Positions 25,995 through 35,090 of a stretch of DNA of 64,000 bases are shown here, one piece after another. This stretch comes from Winogradskyella sp. (GTDB lineage: Bacteria; Bacteroidota; Bacteroidia; Flavobacteriales; Flavobacteriaceae). The DNA lies in contig NZ_JANQIM010000024.1 in NCBI RefSeq assembly GCF_028282165.1, positions 1-64,000 of the forward strand, given 5' to 3'. The position numbers and the translations under genes are program-made. The notes under the pieces were generated by a model that saw only the letters and a program-made list of their open reading frames with translations, was not told the origin of the DNA and did not search any database. Position 1 is the first letter of the stretch; every line of letters begins with the position of its first letter.

Positions 25995-26744
25995 TTAGTT
26001 TTTCTTCACAATGGTAGAATTTGCCTGAGCTGTACAAAACATTAATACATCAGCGATGTTAACATGTGCTGGTCTAGATACTGCAAAGTAAATCACTTCA
26101 GCTACATCTTCAGCTTGCAATGCTTTATAGCCTTTGTAAACAGAGTCTGCTTCTTTTCCGCCTTTAAAACGTACTTTTGAGAATTCAGTTTCTACCAATC
26201 CAGGATTTATGGCCGTAACTTTAATACCAAAAGGGTTGAGGTCTATACGCATACCTTCGGTAATGGCTAAAACGGCATGTTTACTACCGCAATACACATT
26301 GCCTTTAGGGTACACTTCCTTACCAGCTGAAGAACCAATATTGATGATATGACCAGATTGGCGCTCTGTCATTTGAGGAATTATCGCTTTGCTTACATAA
26401 AGAAGCCCTTTCACATTAATATCCATCATAGCGTCCCAATCGTCTAAACTTCCGGTTTGTATAGGGTCCAAACCATGAGCATTGCCAGCATTATTAATTA
26501 AGATATCTATATCTTGAAATTCTTTTGGTAAGGATTCAATAGCTTCTAAAGTTTTTGCTTTATCACGGACATCAAAATTTAAGGTATGTACTTCGGTTTG
26601 TTTTGATAAGGCTTTTTCAAGTTCATCTAGACGTTCTTGTCTCCGTCCACACAACACTAACTTAATACCGTGTTTGGCAAATTCGTAAGCTGTGGCTCTA
26701 CCTATACCGCTAGTTGCTCCGGTTATTAACGCTGTTTTCTTCAT
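25995..26744 (-). CDS. SDR family NAD(P)-dependent oxidoreductase (YdfG-like)
   Basis: The 249-residue Rossmann-fold protein has the classical short-chain dehydrogenase motifs: TGATSGIG (cofactor binding, residues 8-15), NNAGNAHG (central strand), GSSAGKEVYPKGNVYCGSK with catalytic Ser, Tyr and Lys (SSAG and YCGSK), and INPGLVETEFS. CGRRQERL after strand 2 suggests NADP preference. The best functional parallel is YdfG, a 3-hydroxy acid/serine dehydrogenase, but substrate range in this family is wide. It follows the aldo/keto reductase gene by 8 bases and precedes the cyclase-like gene by 12. Confidence 0.88.
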   Translation of the reverse strand: MKKTALITGATSGIGRATAYEFAKHGIKLVLCGRRQERLDELEKALSKQTEVHTLNFDVRDKAKTLEAIESLPKEFQDIDILINNAGNAHGLDPIQTGSLDDWDAMMDINVKGLLYVSKAIIPQMTERQSGHIINIGSSAGKEVYPKGNVYCGSKHAVLAITEGMRIDLNPFGIKVTAINPGLVETEFSKVRFKGGKEADSVYKGYKALQAEDVAEVIYFAVSRPAHVNIADVLMFCTAQANSTIVKKN

Positions 26745-26752
26745 AGTATATT

Positions 26753-27616
26753 TTAAGGGACTTTGTGACCTTGTGCTGCTACCAATACTAAAAACCAGTC
26801 TTCGAGTTCAAGGTCAATTTTTGAAGCTTCCATCGCCTGTTTTAATCGCTCTTTATTTGTGGTGCCAATAACAGGGTGAATACCAGCAGGATGCTTCATT
26901 ATCCAAGCCAATAGTAGTTGATCTTCGGTAGCATTATATTTATCCATCAGTTCACCAAGTTGTTTATGGATACGTCGGGTTTGTTCAGTATCTTCTCTAA
27001 ACACAGTACCCAGAGGTGACCATGCCATAAGTTTTATGCCACATGTCGTCATATAATCCAAAGTGCCATCGTGCATAGCAGAGTGTTGTGTTAATGAGAA
27101 CTCTATCTGATTTACATCTATATCCATACGTAAACCAATCATGTCCATTTGAGAAGATGTAAAATTAGAAACACCAAAATCCCTGATTTTTCCATCTTTT
27201 TTTAGAATAGTTATAGCTTCAGCTATTTCTTCAGCGACCATTAAAGGGCTTGGTCTATGCAATAATAGCAGGTCTAAATATTCGGTTTCAAGATTTCTCA
27301 AGGATTCTTCAACAGACCAAATAATATAGTCTTTACTGTAATTATAGTGCTTCACCTTATTATCTCTGTTTTCACATAGATATTGAATACCGCATTTAGA
27401 AATAAGTTGGATAGATTCTCTTTTAATACCAGAATCCAAAAAAGCTTTCCCAAAATCGGCTTCTGTGGTGTAAGCACCATAAATATCTGCATGATCGAAG
27501 GTTGTGATATTATGGTCAAGGCAATGATGCATTAAATCTGCCATCTCTTTTTTTGAGAGTTGCTTGCCCCAACTTCCCCAGGTCATAGTACCTGCAATTA
27601 ATCGAGAATATTTCAC
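26753..27616 (-). CDS. Aldo/keto reductase family oxidoreductase
   Basis: This 287-residue TIM-barrel NADPH oxidoreductase resembles the YdhF group. FDHADIYGAYTTEADFGKAF (catalytic Asp and Tyr in DHADIYG), SKCGIQY (Lys), LLLLHRPSP (His), FGVSNFTSSQMD and QIEFSLTQHSAMHDGTLDYM follow in order; the C-terminus GTTNKERLKQAMEAS binds the 2'-phosphate. The four catalytic residues are all visible. It is the first gene of a minus-strand unit with the SDR and cyclase-like genes. Physiological substrate unknown. Confidence 0.88.
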   Translation of the reverse strand: MKYSRLIAGTMTWGSWGKQLSKKEMADLMHHCLDHNITTFDHADIYGAYTTEADFGKAFLDSGIKRESIQLISKCGIQYLCENRDNKVKHYNYSKDYIIWSVEESLRNLETEYLDLLLLHRPSPLMVAEEIAEAITILKKDGKIRDFGVSNFTSSQMDMIGLRMDIDVNQIEFSLTQHSAMHDGTLDYMTTCGIKLMAWSPLGTVFREDTEQTRRIHKQLGELMDKYNATEDQLLLAWIMKHPAGIHPVIGTTNKERLKQAMEASKIDLELEDWFLVLVAAQGHKVP

Positions 27617-27720
27617 TTTTTTTTCAGGTTATATGGATTTTTTTGCAATTGATGTATAAAAATACTTAAAACCTAAGGATTACAGTATCCTTGTTTCGTA
27701 ATTATTCCATTTCCCCAATC

Positions 27721-28290
27721 ATGACATATTATCAATCGCTAAAAAATCTACTTTTCATTCTTATGTTTTCAGTATGCTTTACAAATTGTTCTAAAGACAA
27801 CATAAGTGTAGATGGTAATGTAACTAGCATTACCGTAAAATTAAAAAGTACCACCAATGCACTTGATAAGGTCTATATAGATATCGAAGATGTTCAGTTA
27901 AAGGTCATAGAAGATGAAAATAATCCTAATGCTTGGGTTAGCTTAAATGCAATCAATCAAGGGGTTTTTAATGCATGTGATTTTAGGGAGAATGATCCTT
28001 TAGTTTTGGTAGATAATATGGAAATAGAAGCAGATTATGTTTTTGAAATAAGATTAGTGCTTGGGGATAATAACTTTATGGATATCAGTAACACTTTACA
28101 TAGCTTGGATGTTTCTTATTTAGGCGATGCAGCGCCATCTAATTTAATTGGGACACAGTTAAATCCCAAGAGGCGTTATGATGTTGTTATTGACATAGAC
28201 ATTGATGCTTCTGTTAGCTATAATGAACAAGAAAACATCATGGTATTGAGTCCAAAACTGTATACAGAAATCAGACAAATTGAATATTAA
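27721..28290 (+). CDS. DUF4382-like lipoprotein
   Basis: The ATG at 27721 gives MTYYQSLKNLLFILMFSV then FTNC, a lipoprotein signal; a TTG 30 bases upstream only adds residues before it. The 189-residue protein has a single beta-rich domain: VTSITVKLKSTTNALDKVYIDIEDVQLK, then WVSLN, GVFNACDF, and YVFEIRLVLGDNN (read in short parts). This is the pattern of DUF4382, a transthyretin-like domain of surface lipoproteins. Role unknown. It is monocistronic, with a terminator 29 bases downstream, and divergent to the aldo/keto reductase. Confidence 0.65.
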   Translation: MTYYQSLKNLLFILMFSVCFTNCSKDNISVDGNVTSITVKLKSTTNALDKVYIDIEDVQLKVIEDENNPNAWVSLNAINQGVFNACDFRENDPLVLVDNMEIEADYVFEIRLVLGDNNFMDISNTLHSLDVSYLGDAAPSNLIGTQLNPKRRYDVVIDIDIDASVSYNEQENIMVLSPKLYTEIRQIEY

Positions 28291-28319
28291 TTATCTTAAT
28301 CCATAATTAATGAAGATAT

Positions 28320-28355
28320 AAAGAGCCGTAACCAATTGCGGCTCTTTATTTTTTA
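28320..28355 (+). terminator. Rho-independent terminator
   Basis: The arms AAAGAGCCG and CGGCTCTTT enclose a loop and are followed by ATTTTTT. It ends the DUF4382-like lipoprotein transcript and isolates it from the Bat operon. Confidence 0.88.
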
Positions 28356-28446
28356 ACCAATTGTTAACAGCAACTACCGAATTATTTTAACATTTTGCAT
28401 CTTCTAAAAATGACTAAAAACAAGTTCGTTCATAAACCTTTAAAAC

Positions 28447-29448
28447 ATGGAAGAAACGAGTACAATTGATATAAAATCAATTAATGAAAAGATAGAAAAA
28501 GAAAGTGCATTTGTTGATCTACTGACTTTAGAAATGAATAAGGTAATTGTTGGTCAGAAGCACATGGTTGAACGTTTGCTTATTGGGTTACTTGGTCAAG
28601 GGCATATCTTACTAGAGGGGGTTCCTGGTTTGGCAAAAACCTTAGCTATCAATACCTTATCTAAAGCTATTGAGGCTAGTTTTAGCAGGATTCAGTTTAC
28701 GCCAGACTTATTACCTGCAGATGTCATAGGAACCTTGATTTATAATATCAAAGAGAATGATTTCTCTATTAAAAAAGGTCCAATCTTCGCCAATTTTGTG
28801 TTAGCTGATGAGATTAATAGAGCACCAGCTAAAGTACAGTCTGCTTTATTAGAGGCCATGCAAGAAAAACAGGTCACTATTGGAGATGAAACTTTTGTAC
28901 TCGACAGGCCGTTTCTGGTTATGGCAACTCAAAACCCAGTAGAGCAAGAAGGAACATATCCTTTGCCTGAAGCTCAGGTTGATCGTTTTATGCTAAAGAC
29001 GGTAATTGATTATCCAAAACTAGATGAGGAGCAACTTATAGTACGTGCCAATCTCAAAGGCACCTTCGATAAAGTAAACCCAGTAGTCTCCATTAAGCAA
29101 ATTTTAAGTGCACAAGAAGCCGTAAGGGAAGTCTATATGGACGAGAAAATCGAGAAATATATTTTAGATATCATTTTCGCTACGCGTTATCCCGAAAAGT
29201 ACAGGCTTGGAGATTTAAAGGCTTTGATTTCTTTTGGTGCATCACCACGTGGTAGTATTAATTTAGCCACTGCTGCAAAGTGCTACGCCTTTATTAAGCG
29301 AAGAGGCTATGTTATTCCAGAAGACGTAAGAGCTGTAGTTCACGATGTTTTAAGACATAGAATAGGCATTACTTACGAAGCCGAGGCCGAAAATGTCACT
29401 TCAGAAGATATTATCAACAAAATCGTCAACGAAATCGAAGTACCATAG
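28447..29448 (+). CDS. MoxR family AAA+ ATPase
   Basis: This 333-residue AAA+ ATPase has Walker A in GVPGLAKT (about residue 60), Walker B in LADEINRAPAKVQSALLEAM, sensor 1 in ATQNPVEQEGTYPLPEAQVDRF and the MoxR lid with sensor 2 near GASPRGS. MoxR ATPases work as chaperones for von Willebrand factor A proteins, and this gene leads a full DUF58-Bat set. The group occurs in aerotolerance and envelope stress; the ATPase is cytosolic. A 157-base leader separates it from the previous terminator. Spacing to DUF58 is 74 bases. Confidence 0.95.
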   Translation: MEETSTIDIKSINEKIEKESAFVDLLTLEMNKVIVGQKHMVERLLIGLLGQGHILLEGVPGLAKTLAINTLSKAIEASFSRIQFTPDLLPADVIGTLIYNIKENDFSIKKGPIFANFVLADEINRAPAKVQSALLEAMQEKQVTIGDETFVLDRPFLVMATQNPVEQEGTYPLPEAQVDRFMLKTVIDYPKLDEEQLIVRANLKGTFDKVNPVVSIKQILSAQEAVREVYMDEKIEKYILDIIFATRYPEKYRLGDLKALISFGASPRGSINLATAAKCYAFIKRRGYVIPEDVRAVVHDVLRHRIGITYEAEAENVTSEDIINKIVNEIEVP

Positions 29449-29522
29449 GATTTAAGATTTTAGAATAACGAATGACGATTTCAGAAATCGTAAATCAACA
29501 ATCTTCAATCGTAAATTGAAAC

Positions 29523-30389
29523 ATGGATACCAAAGAACTTCTAAAAAAAGTACGAAAGATAGAGATTAAGACACGTCGGTTGTCTGATCATATATTTGGT
29601 GGCGAATACCATTCAACCTTCAAAGGACGTGGTATGACGTTTTCAGAAGTACGTCAATATCAATTCGGTGACGATGTAAGAAATATCGATTGGAATGTTA
29701 CTGCACGTTATAACGAACCTTTTGTAAAAGTCTTCGAAGAAGAACGTGAGCTCACCATGATGCTTATGGCCGATGTATCGGGAAGTAAATTCTTTGGAAC
29801 AAAAAATCAATTTAAAGATGAGATCGTTACTGAAATAGCGGCAACACTAGCGTTCTCAGCCACGCAGAATAATGATAAAATTGGGTTGATATTGTTTTCG
29901 GACGACATAGAGCTATACATACCTCCAAAGAAAGGACGCTCTCATGTTTTGAGGATTATTAGAGAGCTTTTAGAATTTCAGCCAAAAAGTAAAAAAACCA
30001 ATGTTGCGGAAGCCTTTAAGTTCTTATCTAATGTGATGAAAAAGAAGGCTATTGTTTTTGTATTGTCCGATTTTATTGCTGACGATTATAAGCAAACCTT
30101 AAAGATTGCAGCAGGTAGGCATGATATCACCGGAATAAGAATTTATGATAAACACGAAGAGACCATTCCCAATATAGGTATGGTACAAATGGAGGATGAA
30201 GAGACTGGTGAATTAATGCTAGTCAATACGGCATCAAAAAAAGTAAGGCTTAATTATGGTAAGTTCTACAATGATAAGGTCGATTATTTTAAGGACAGTT
30301 TTACTAAATCTGGAGCAGGAACTATAAACTGTAGAGTTGATGAAAGTTACGTAAAGAAATTGTTAGGCTATTTTAAAAGAAGAGGATAA
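29523..30389 (+). CDS. DUF58 domain protein
   Basis: The 288-residue soluble protein has the DUF58 core GRGMTFSEVRQYQFGDDVRNIDWN and a VWA-like fold with the metal-ion adhesion site DVSGS (ADVSGSKFFG) at about residue 85. FGGEYHSTFKGRG at the N-terminus is typical of the Bacteroidota version. DUF58 proteins couple MoxR to the membrane Bat proteins. It follows the MoxR gene and precedes the next gene by 13 bases, so co-expression is very likely. Confidence 0.93.
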   Translation: MDTKELLKKVRKIEIKTRRLSDHIFGGEYHSTFKGRGMTFSEVRQYQFGDDVRNIDWNVTARYNEPFVKVFEEERELTMMLMADVSGSKFFGTKNQFKDEIVTEIAATLAFSATQNNDKIGLILFSDDIELYIPPKKGRSHVLRIIRELLEFQPKSKKTNVAEAFKFLSNVMKKKAIVFVLSDFIADDYKQTLKIAAGRHDITGIRIYDKHEETIPNIGMVQMEDEETGELMLVNTASKKVRLNYGKFYNDKVDYFKDSFTKSGAGTINCRVDESYVKKLLGYFKRRG

Positions 30390-30402
30390 TTAGAAGTTAG
30401 AA

Positions 30403-32097
30403 GTGAAAAGTGAAAAGTTATATACAAGGGTTGTACTAACAAGAAATCAATTGATATTATGTCTTGTCTTTTGTCTTTTGAATCTTGTTTCTTATGCTCA
30501 AGTTACTTCTGAAGTTGACACTACTAAAATTCGCATAGGCGAACAAATAGATTATAAAATCAAAGTCGAAGCGGATTCTACAGCATTGGTTGTTTTTCCG
30601 GAAGGGCAAACATTTATGCCTCTAGAAGCTGTTGAAGCTTCAGATGTAGATACCATCAAAAAAGACGCCAAGGTTCTACTGTCCAGAGTTTATAAGCTTA
30701 CACAATTCGATTCAGGCGCTTATACCATTCCACGGCAAAAAATTATTATTGGTGATAAACCTTTCTTTACAGATTCGCTCAAGGTGGAGGTTAATACTAT
30801 TGAAGTAGATACTACGAAGCAGAAACTCTATGATATCAAACCTATAATAGAAGTAGACAAAAGCGGTAGTAATTGGTGGTTGTGGTTATTAGGAATTTTA
30901 ATAGCAATTGCCTTAGTAGCTTTCCTATTATATTGGTTTATTTGGAGACAAAAACCACTCACCGAAGAGGAAGAGATAGCATTGTTACCTCCTTACGATC
31001 GTGCAAAACTAGCATTAAAAAAACTGGACGAGAGTCAGTACTTAATCCGATCCGAAATCAAAGACTATTATTCTGAGTTAACGTTGGTTATCCGGAAATA
31101 TTTAGACGAAAAGGTTTACGATCGTTCACTAGAAAGTACAACAGATGAATTAATTTCGAGACTTCAACTATTAAAAGAAGGGAATCAATTTCCTTTTACA
31201 AAAGAAACCATTCATAATCTTGAGACCATTCTAAAACGAGCAGACCTCGTAAAGTTTGCAAAATCAGCTCCTGATGTTGCCCTTATTGAAATGGATAGGG
31301 CCACCATAGAAAAGGAAGTAGAAAGCGTTAAGGCATGTTTGCCAGAGCCTACGGAAGAAGAAAAGCTTTTAGACCAACAATACAAAGAAGCGCAAGAGCG
31401 CAAAAAGAAGCGAAGAAAGATTATACTAACAGTAGCTATTTCACTATTCTTAATCATAGCTACTTATGTAGGTTTTGGTCTAAAATATGGATTTGGTTAT
31501 GTAAAAGATACTGTCTTAGGTAACGAGAGTAAAGAGCTATTAGAGGGCGAGTGGGTTGAAAGTGCTTATGGCTTTCCCCCAGTTTATATAGAAACACCTC
31601 AAGTATTAAAACGTATGCCAGATTCACTTCCTAATGAATTGAAGGATAAATTTGAACGTACAATTTTTGCGTTTGGAGGCGAACACAAGAATATTAGTAT
31701 AGCCATTATTACAACTAAAGCAGTTAAAGTAGAAAATCAACCAAAGCAAGAGGATATTGAAAAAAATGTAGCACAATCCATCGACCAGATTTTAAGTGAG
31801 TGGGAATCTAAAAATGTTCAGAACATTATCACTAAAGGAGAACAATACATAACACCTAATGCTGTTGAGGGGATTAAGACTTATGGTTATGCTGATTTCC
31901 CTATTCCTAATTCGGGAGATACCCTAAAAGGGGAATATGCCATTTTTAGTTTTGCTACAAATGATGCCATAATGCACGTGACACTAATTTGGTCAAAAGA
32001 TGATGTATACGTAGCAGAGATTATCGATAGAATTATCGGTTCTATAGAATTGAAGTCAGACGAACAAGCAAATGCCGAACAAGAAGCCCAGAATTGA
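30403..32097 (+). CDS. Bat-operon membrane protein with BatD-like N-terminus, 564 residues
   Basis: A GTG at 30403 starts MKSEKLYTRVVL... and yields an export signal ending VSYAQ. A BatD-like beta domain follows (TSEVDTTKIRIGEQIDYKIKVEA, TIPRQKIII; read in parts), then a transmembrane helix near residues 160-182, a cytosolic helical region of about 160 residues (LLPPYDRAKLALKKLDES...YYSELTLVIRKYL) and a second helix near 344-362. A periplasmic C-terminal domain (about 370-564, GEWVESAYGFPPVYIETP...) completes it. The gene sits between DUF58 and batA, a position usual in Flavobacteriaceae. The C-terminal domain has no name I know. Its stop overlaps the batA start. Confidence 0.75.
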   Translation: MKSEKLYTRVVLTRNQLILCLVFCLLNLVSYAQVTSEVDTTKIRIGEQIDYKIKVEADSTALVVFPEGQTFMPLEAVEASDVDTIKKDAKVLLSRVYKLTQFDSGAYTIPRQKIIIGDKPFFTDSLKVEVNTIEVDTTKQKLYDIKPIIEVDKSGSNWWLWLLGILIAIALVAFLLYWFIWRQKPLTEEEEIALLPPYDRAKLALKKLDESQYLIRSEIKDYYSELTLVIRKYLDEKVYDRSLESTTDELISRLQLLKEGNQFPFTKETIHNLETILKRADLVKFAKSAPDVALIEMDRATIEKEVESVKACLPEPTEEEKLLDQQYKEAQERKKKRRKIILTVAISLFLIIATYVGFGLKYGFGYVKDTVLGNESKELLEGEWVESAYGFPPVYIETPQVLKRMPDSLPNELKDKFERTIFAFGGEHKNISIAIITTKAVKVENQPKQEDIEKNVAQSIDQILSEWESKNVQNIITKGEQYITPNAVEGIKTYGYADFPIPNSGDTLKGEYAIFSFATNDAIMHVTLIWSKDDVYVAEIIDRIIGSIELKSDEQANAEQEAQN

Positions 32098-33101
32098 TGT
32101 TTGAGAATATAGAGTTTTTAAATAAAGAATTATTTTGGTTTCTATTGCTAATACCAATAGCCATAGTCTGGTATGTTTTTAAGCATAACAAACAAACGGC
32201 CGAGCTTAAAATATCCAGTATCAAAGGTTTTAAAACTTCCTCTTCCCTTTGGTCAAAATTGAGACATTTACTTTTTGTATTTCGGCTTTTGGCCTTGGGC
32301 TTATTAATAACTGCTTTAGCCAGACCAAGGACTGTAGATGTATCTACAAGAACTAAAACAACAAGAGGTATCGATATTGTGATGTCTATTGATGTTTCGG
32401 CAAGTATGTTGGCAAAAGATTTACGGCCAAACCGATTAGAAGCCTTAAAAGCAGTAGCGGCAGATTTTATCGATGGTCGTCCAAATGACAGAATAGGATT
32501 GGTTGAATATGCTGGCGAAGCCTATACCAAAACACCAATTACAAGCGATAAATCCATTGTGCAACGTTCGCTTAGGGACATTAAATACAATACGATTATA
32601 GAAGGAGGCACTGCGATTGGTATGGGATTGGCAACTTCTGTCAATCGCCTCAAGGATAGTAGGGCCAAGAGTAAAGTCATTATTCTTTTAACGGATGGAG
32701 TCAATAACTCTGGTTTTATAGACCCAAAGATAGCCAGTGAACTTGCTGTAGAATATGGCATCAAAGTATATACTATTGGCTTGGGGACTAACGGTATGGC
32801 TCTATCTCCGATTGCGATAAACCCTAACGGAACATTTAGATATGGACGCCAACAAGTTGAAATAGACGAAGCGTTATTAGAAGAAATTGCAGAAGCTACT
32901 GGTGGAAAATACTTTAGGGCAACCAACAATAAAAAGCTCGCAGAAATTTATAAAGAAATCAATAAGCTAGAAAAAACGGAAGTAGAAGAAAAGAAGTATT
33001 ACAATTATGAAGAAAAGTATAGACCATTAGTTTTATTAGCTGGGTTGTTACTTTTAATAGAATTAATATTACGACATACAATATTTAGAAGCTTTGTTTA
33101 G
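32097..33101 (+). CDS. batA: BatA, von Willebrand factor A membrane protein
   Basis: I start at ATG 32097, whose A is the last base of the previous stop (TGATG). The 334-residue protein has two transmembrane segments (ELFWFLLLIPIAIVWYVF at the N-terminus and LFVFRLLALGLLITALARP), a VWA domain with the metal site DVSASM in DIVMSIDVSASML, and a C-terminal membrane helix (LVLLAGLLLLIELILRH). BatA and BatB are sister VWA proteins that are thought to form a periplasm-facing complex with TPR proteins BatC and BatE. It overlaps batB by 8 bases. Confidence 0.92.
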   Translation: MFENIEFLNKELFWFLLLIPIAIVWYVFKHNKQTAELKISSIKGFKTSSSLWSKLRHLLFVFRLLALGLLITALARPRTVDVSTRTKTTRGIDIVMSIDVSASMLAKDLRPNRLEALKAVAADFIDGRPNDRIGLVEYAGEAYTKTPITSDKSIVQRSLRDIKYNTIIEGGTAIGMGLATSVNRLKDSRAKSKVIILLTDGVNNSGFIDPKIASELAVEYGIKVYTIGLGTNGMALSPIAINPNGTFRYGRQQVEIDEALLEEIAEATGGKYFRATNNKKLAEIYKEINKLEKTEVEEKKYYNYEEKYRPLVLLAGLLLLIELILRHTIFRSFV

Positions 33102-34131
33102 ACTCGACGAGAAAATATGGTTTTGGACGTTGCTGGTAATCCCAGTAATCGTATTATTATTTGTACTATTACAAATCTGGAAGCGCGCAGCACGAAAAAA
33201 GTTTGCAGATAGTTATTTGCTTAAGCGATTAAGCCCAAATCAATCCCTGTTCAAAAGTACTTTAAAAATACTGGTACTATGTGGTGCGTTTGCCTGCTTA
33301 TCATTGGCTTTGGTCAATCCTAAAATTGGTACAAAACTAGAAACGGTGCGCAGCCAAGGTGTTGATATTGTCTTTGCGGTAGATGTTTCAAAGAGTATGT
33401 TGGCCGAGGATATTGCACCAAATCGATTGGAAAAATCAAAACAACTGGTAAGGGAAATCATAAACAGTTTAGCAAGTGATCGTGTAGGTATTATTGCCTA
33501 TGCAGGTAAAGCATTCCCCCAATTACCAATAACAACGGACTATGCATCAGCCAAGATGTTTTTACAAAATATGAATACAGATATGTTATCTTCCCAAGGA
33601 ACGGCTATACATGAAGCGATTCAATTGGCGAAAACCTATTATGATGATGAAGAGCAAACCAATAGAATTTTAATTATCATTTCCGATGGGGAAGATCATG
33701 GTGGAGAGGCAGTAGATATTGCAGAAGAAGCCATGGAAGAAGGTATAAGGATATTAACCGTTGGTGTAGGCGACACTAAAGGAGGTCCAATACCAATTAA
33801 ACGAAATGGTATTGTACTCAATTACAAAAAGGATCGTAATGGTGAGACGGTTATTACGCGTTTAGATGAAACTACATTACAGCAAATTGCCGAAGAGACT
33901 AACGGTATATATGTTAATGGAAGCAATACGGGAGAGGTTGTAGAAACTATAAAAGATGTTCTCGACAAGATGGACAAAAAAGAATTTGAATCTAAACAAA
34001 TAGCAGATTATAAAGACCAATTTCAGTGGTTTTTGGGCTTAGGGATTGTATTGCTTTTTATCGATATATTATTTTTAGAGCGAAAAACAGCTTGGTTAAA
34101 GAAACTTAATTTGTTTAATGAAAACTTTTAG
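33094..34131 (+). CDS. batB: BatB, von Willebrand factor A membrane protein (TTG start)
   Basis: The only sensible start is TTG at 33094, inside the end of batA, giving LFRLDEKIWFWTLLVIPVIV, which fits the family N-terminus; no early in-frame ATG exists. The order is membrane helix, IWKRAARKKFAD cytosolic linker, second helix, VWA domain with DVSKSM (DIVFAVDVSKSML), and a C-terminal helix near residues 312-330. The sequence parallels BatA, showing an old duplication. The overlap implies coupled translation. Confidence 0.92.
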   Translation: MFRLDEKIWFWTLLVIPVIVLLFVLLQIWKRAARKKFADSYLLKRLSPNQSLFKSTLKILVLCGAFACLSLALVNPKIGTKLETVRSQGVDIVFAVDVSKSMLAEDIAPNRLEKSKQLVREIINSLASDRVGIIAYAGKAFPQLPITTDYASAKMFLQNMNTDMLSSQGTAIHEAIQLAKTYYDDEEQTNRILIIISDGEDHGGEAVDIAEEAMEEGIRILTVGVGDTKGGPIPIKRNGIVLNYKKDRNGETVITRLDETTLQQIAEETNGIYVNGSNTGEVVETIKDVLDKMDKKEFESKQIADYKDQFQWFLGLGIVLLFIDILFLERKTAWLKKLNLFNENF

Positions 34132-34185
34132 AGTTTCTTTAACGCTAATAAAACAAAGGGTTTGTTACTTTTAAATTAAAGTAGA

Positions 34186-35025
34186 ATGGGTATGAAGTTT
34201 TACACATTGATTCTTGTAATACTAATAGGGTTTTCAGGTCTTTCGCAAGAAATTGACAAGGAACGTCTAAAAGACGAAAGAAAAGCGTCTAATTTAGTGT
34301 ATAATGCTAACGAATTGTTAGAAGATAACAATTACGTAGAAGCAGAAATGGAATACAGAAAGGCCATTTCTAAAGCACCTAGTAAAGCTGTTGGATCCTA
34401 CAATTTGGCACATTCGTACTACAATAAAGGAAGCCTAGACGAAGCATTGTTTAGAAGTCAAGAGGCAGCAAAGAATGCAACTACAAAAGACGAAAAGCAT
34501 AGAGCTTATCATAATATTGGTAATATTTTGATGAAGAACGACTTATGCAAAGAGGCAGTTGAAGCATTTAAGAACGCTCTTAGAAGTAATCCTAATGATG
34601 ACGAAACGCGTTACAACTTTGCCTTAGCAAAGGAATGTGCCGAGCAGCAAAAAGATGGAGGTGGCGAAGACGATAAAAAAGACGAGAACAAAGAAGAAGA
34701 AAAAGATAAGGAGGAAGAACAAAAAAAAGAAGACGAGGATAAAGAAAACAAGGATAAAAAAGACGAAGGCGATAAAGATAAAAAGGAAGGTGACAAAGAG
34801 GAAGATGAAAACGGAAAGCCTAAAGACGATAAAAAAGATGATGGTAAAGGAGATAAGGACAATAAGGATAAAAACCAAAAGCCAAAACCTAAGCCTGGCC
34901 AAATGTCTCCCCAGCAAATGAAGAATATCTTAGACGCTATGCAGAACCAAGAACAGAAAGTTCAGCAGAAGATAAATGCCGAAAAACAAAAAGGAGCCAA
35001 AGTAAAAACAGAGAAGGACTGGTAA
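34186..35025 (+). CDS. batC: BatC, TPR protein with long charged tail
   Basis: A signal peptide (MKFYTLILVILIGFSGLSQ; start 34186 or the ATG at 34192) precedes TPR repeats at about residues 35-150 (VEAEMEYRKAISKAPSKAVGSYNLAH, then AYHNIGNILMKNDLCKEAVEAFKNAL; read in parts). About 83 residues (154-236) are then almost only Lys, Asp, Glu and Asn, followed by a PKPKPGQMSPQQMKNIL end. The tail is probably disordered. BatC-type TPR proteins are periplasmic scaffolds of the Bat complex. It lies between batB and batD. Confidence 0.85.
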   Translation: MGMKFYTLILVILIGFSGLSQEIDKERLKDERKASNLVYNANELLEDNNYVEAEMEYRKAISKAPSKAVGSYNLAHSYYNKGSLDEALFRSQEAAKNATTKDEKHRAYHNIGNILMKNDLCKEAVEAFKNALRSNPNDDETRYNFALAKECAEQQKDGGGEDDKKDENKEEEKDKEEEQKKEDEDKENKDKKDEGDKDKKEGDKEEDENGKPKDDKKDDGKGDKDNKDKNQKPKPKPGQMSPQQMKNILDAMQNQEQKVQQKINAEKQKGAKVKTEKDW

Positions 35026-35090
35026 ACGATATTTGGAGTTTACAAAACTTTAATATTTCCCAAAAAAGCAGTCGGTATGTTTTTTAACAG

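Noticed and set aside
34611..34921. Open frames on both strands in the Lys/Asp/Glu-rich part of batC.
   Set aside because: They are by-products of AAA/GAY/GAR codons and code for low-complexity Phe/Ser or Lys/Thr strings.
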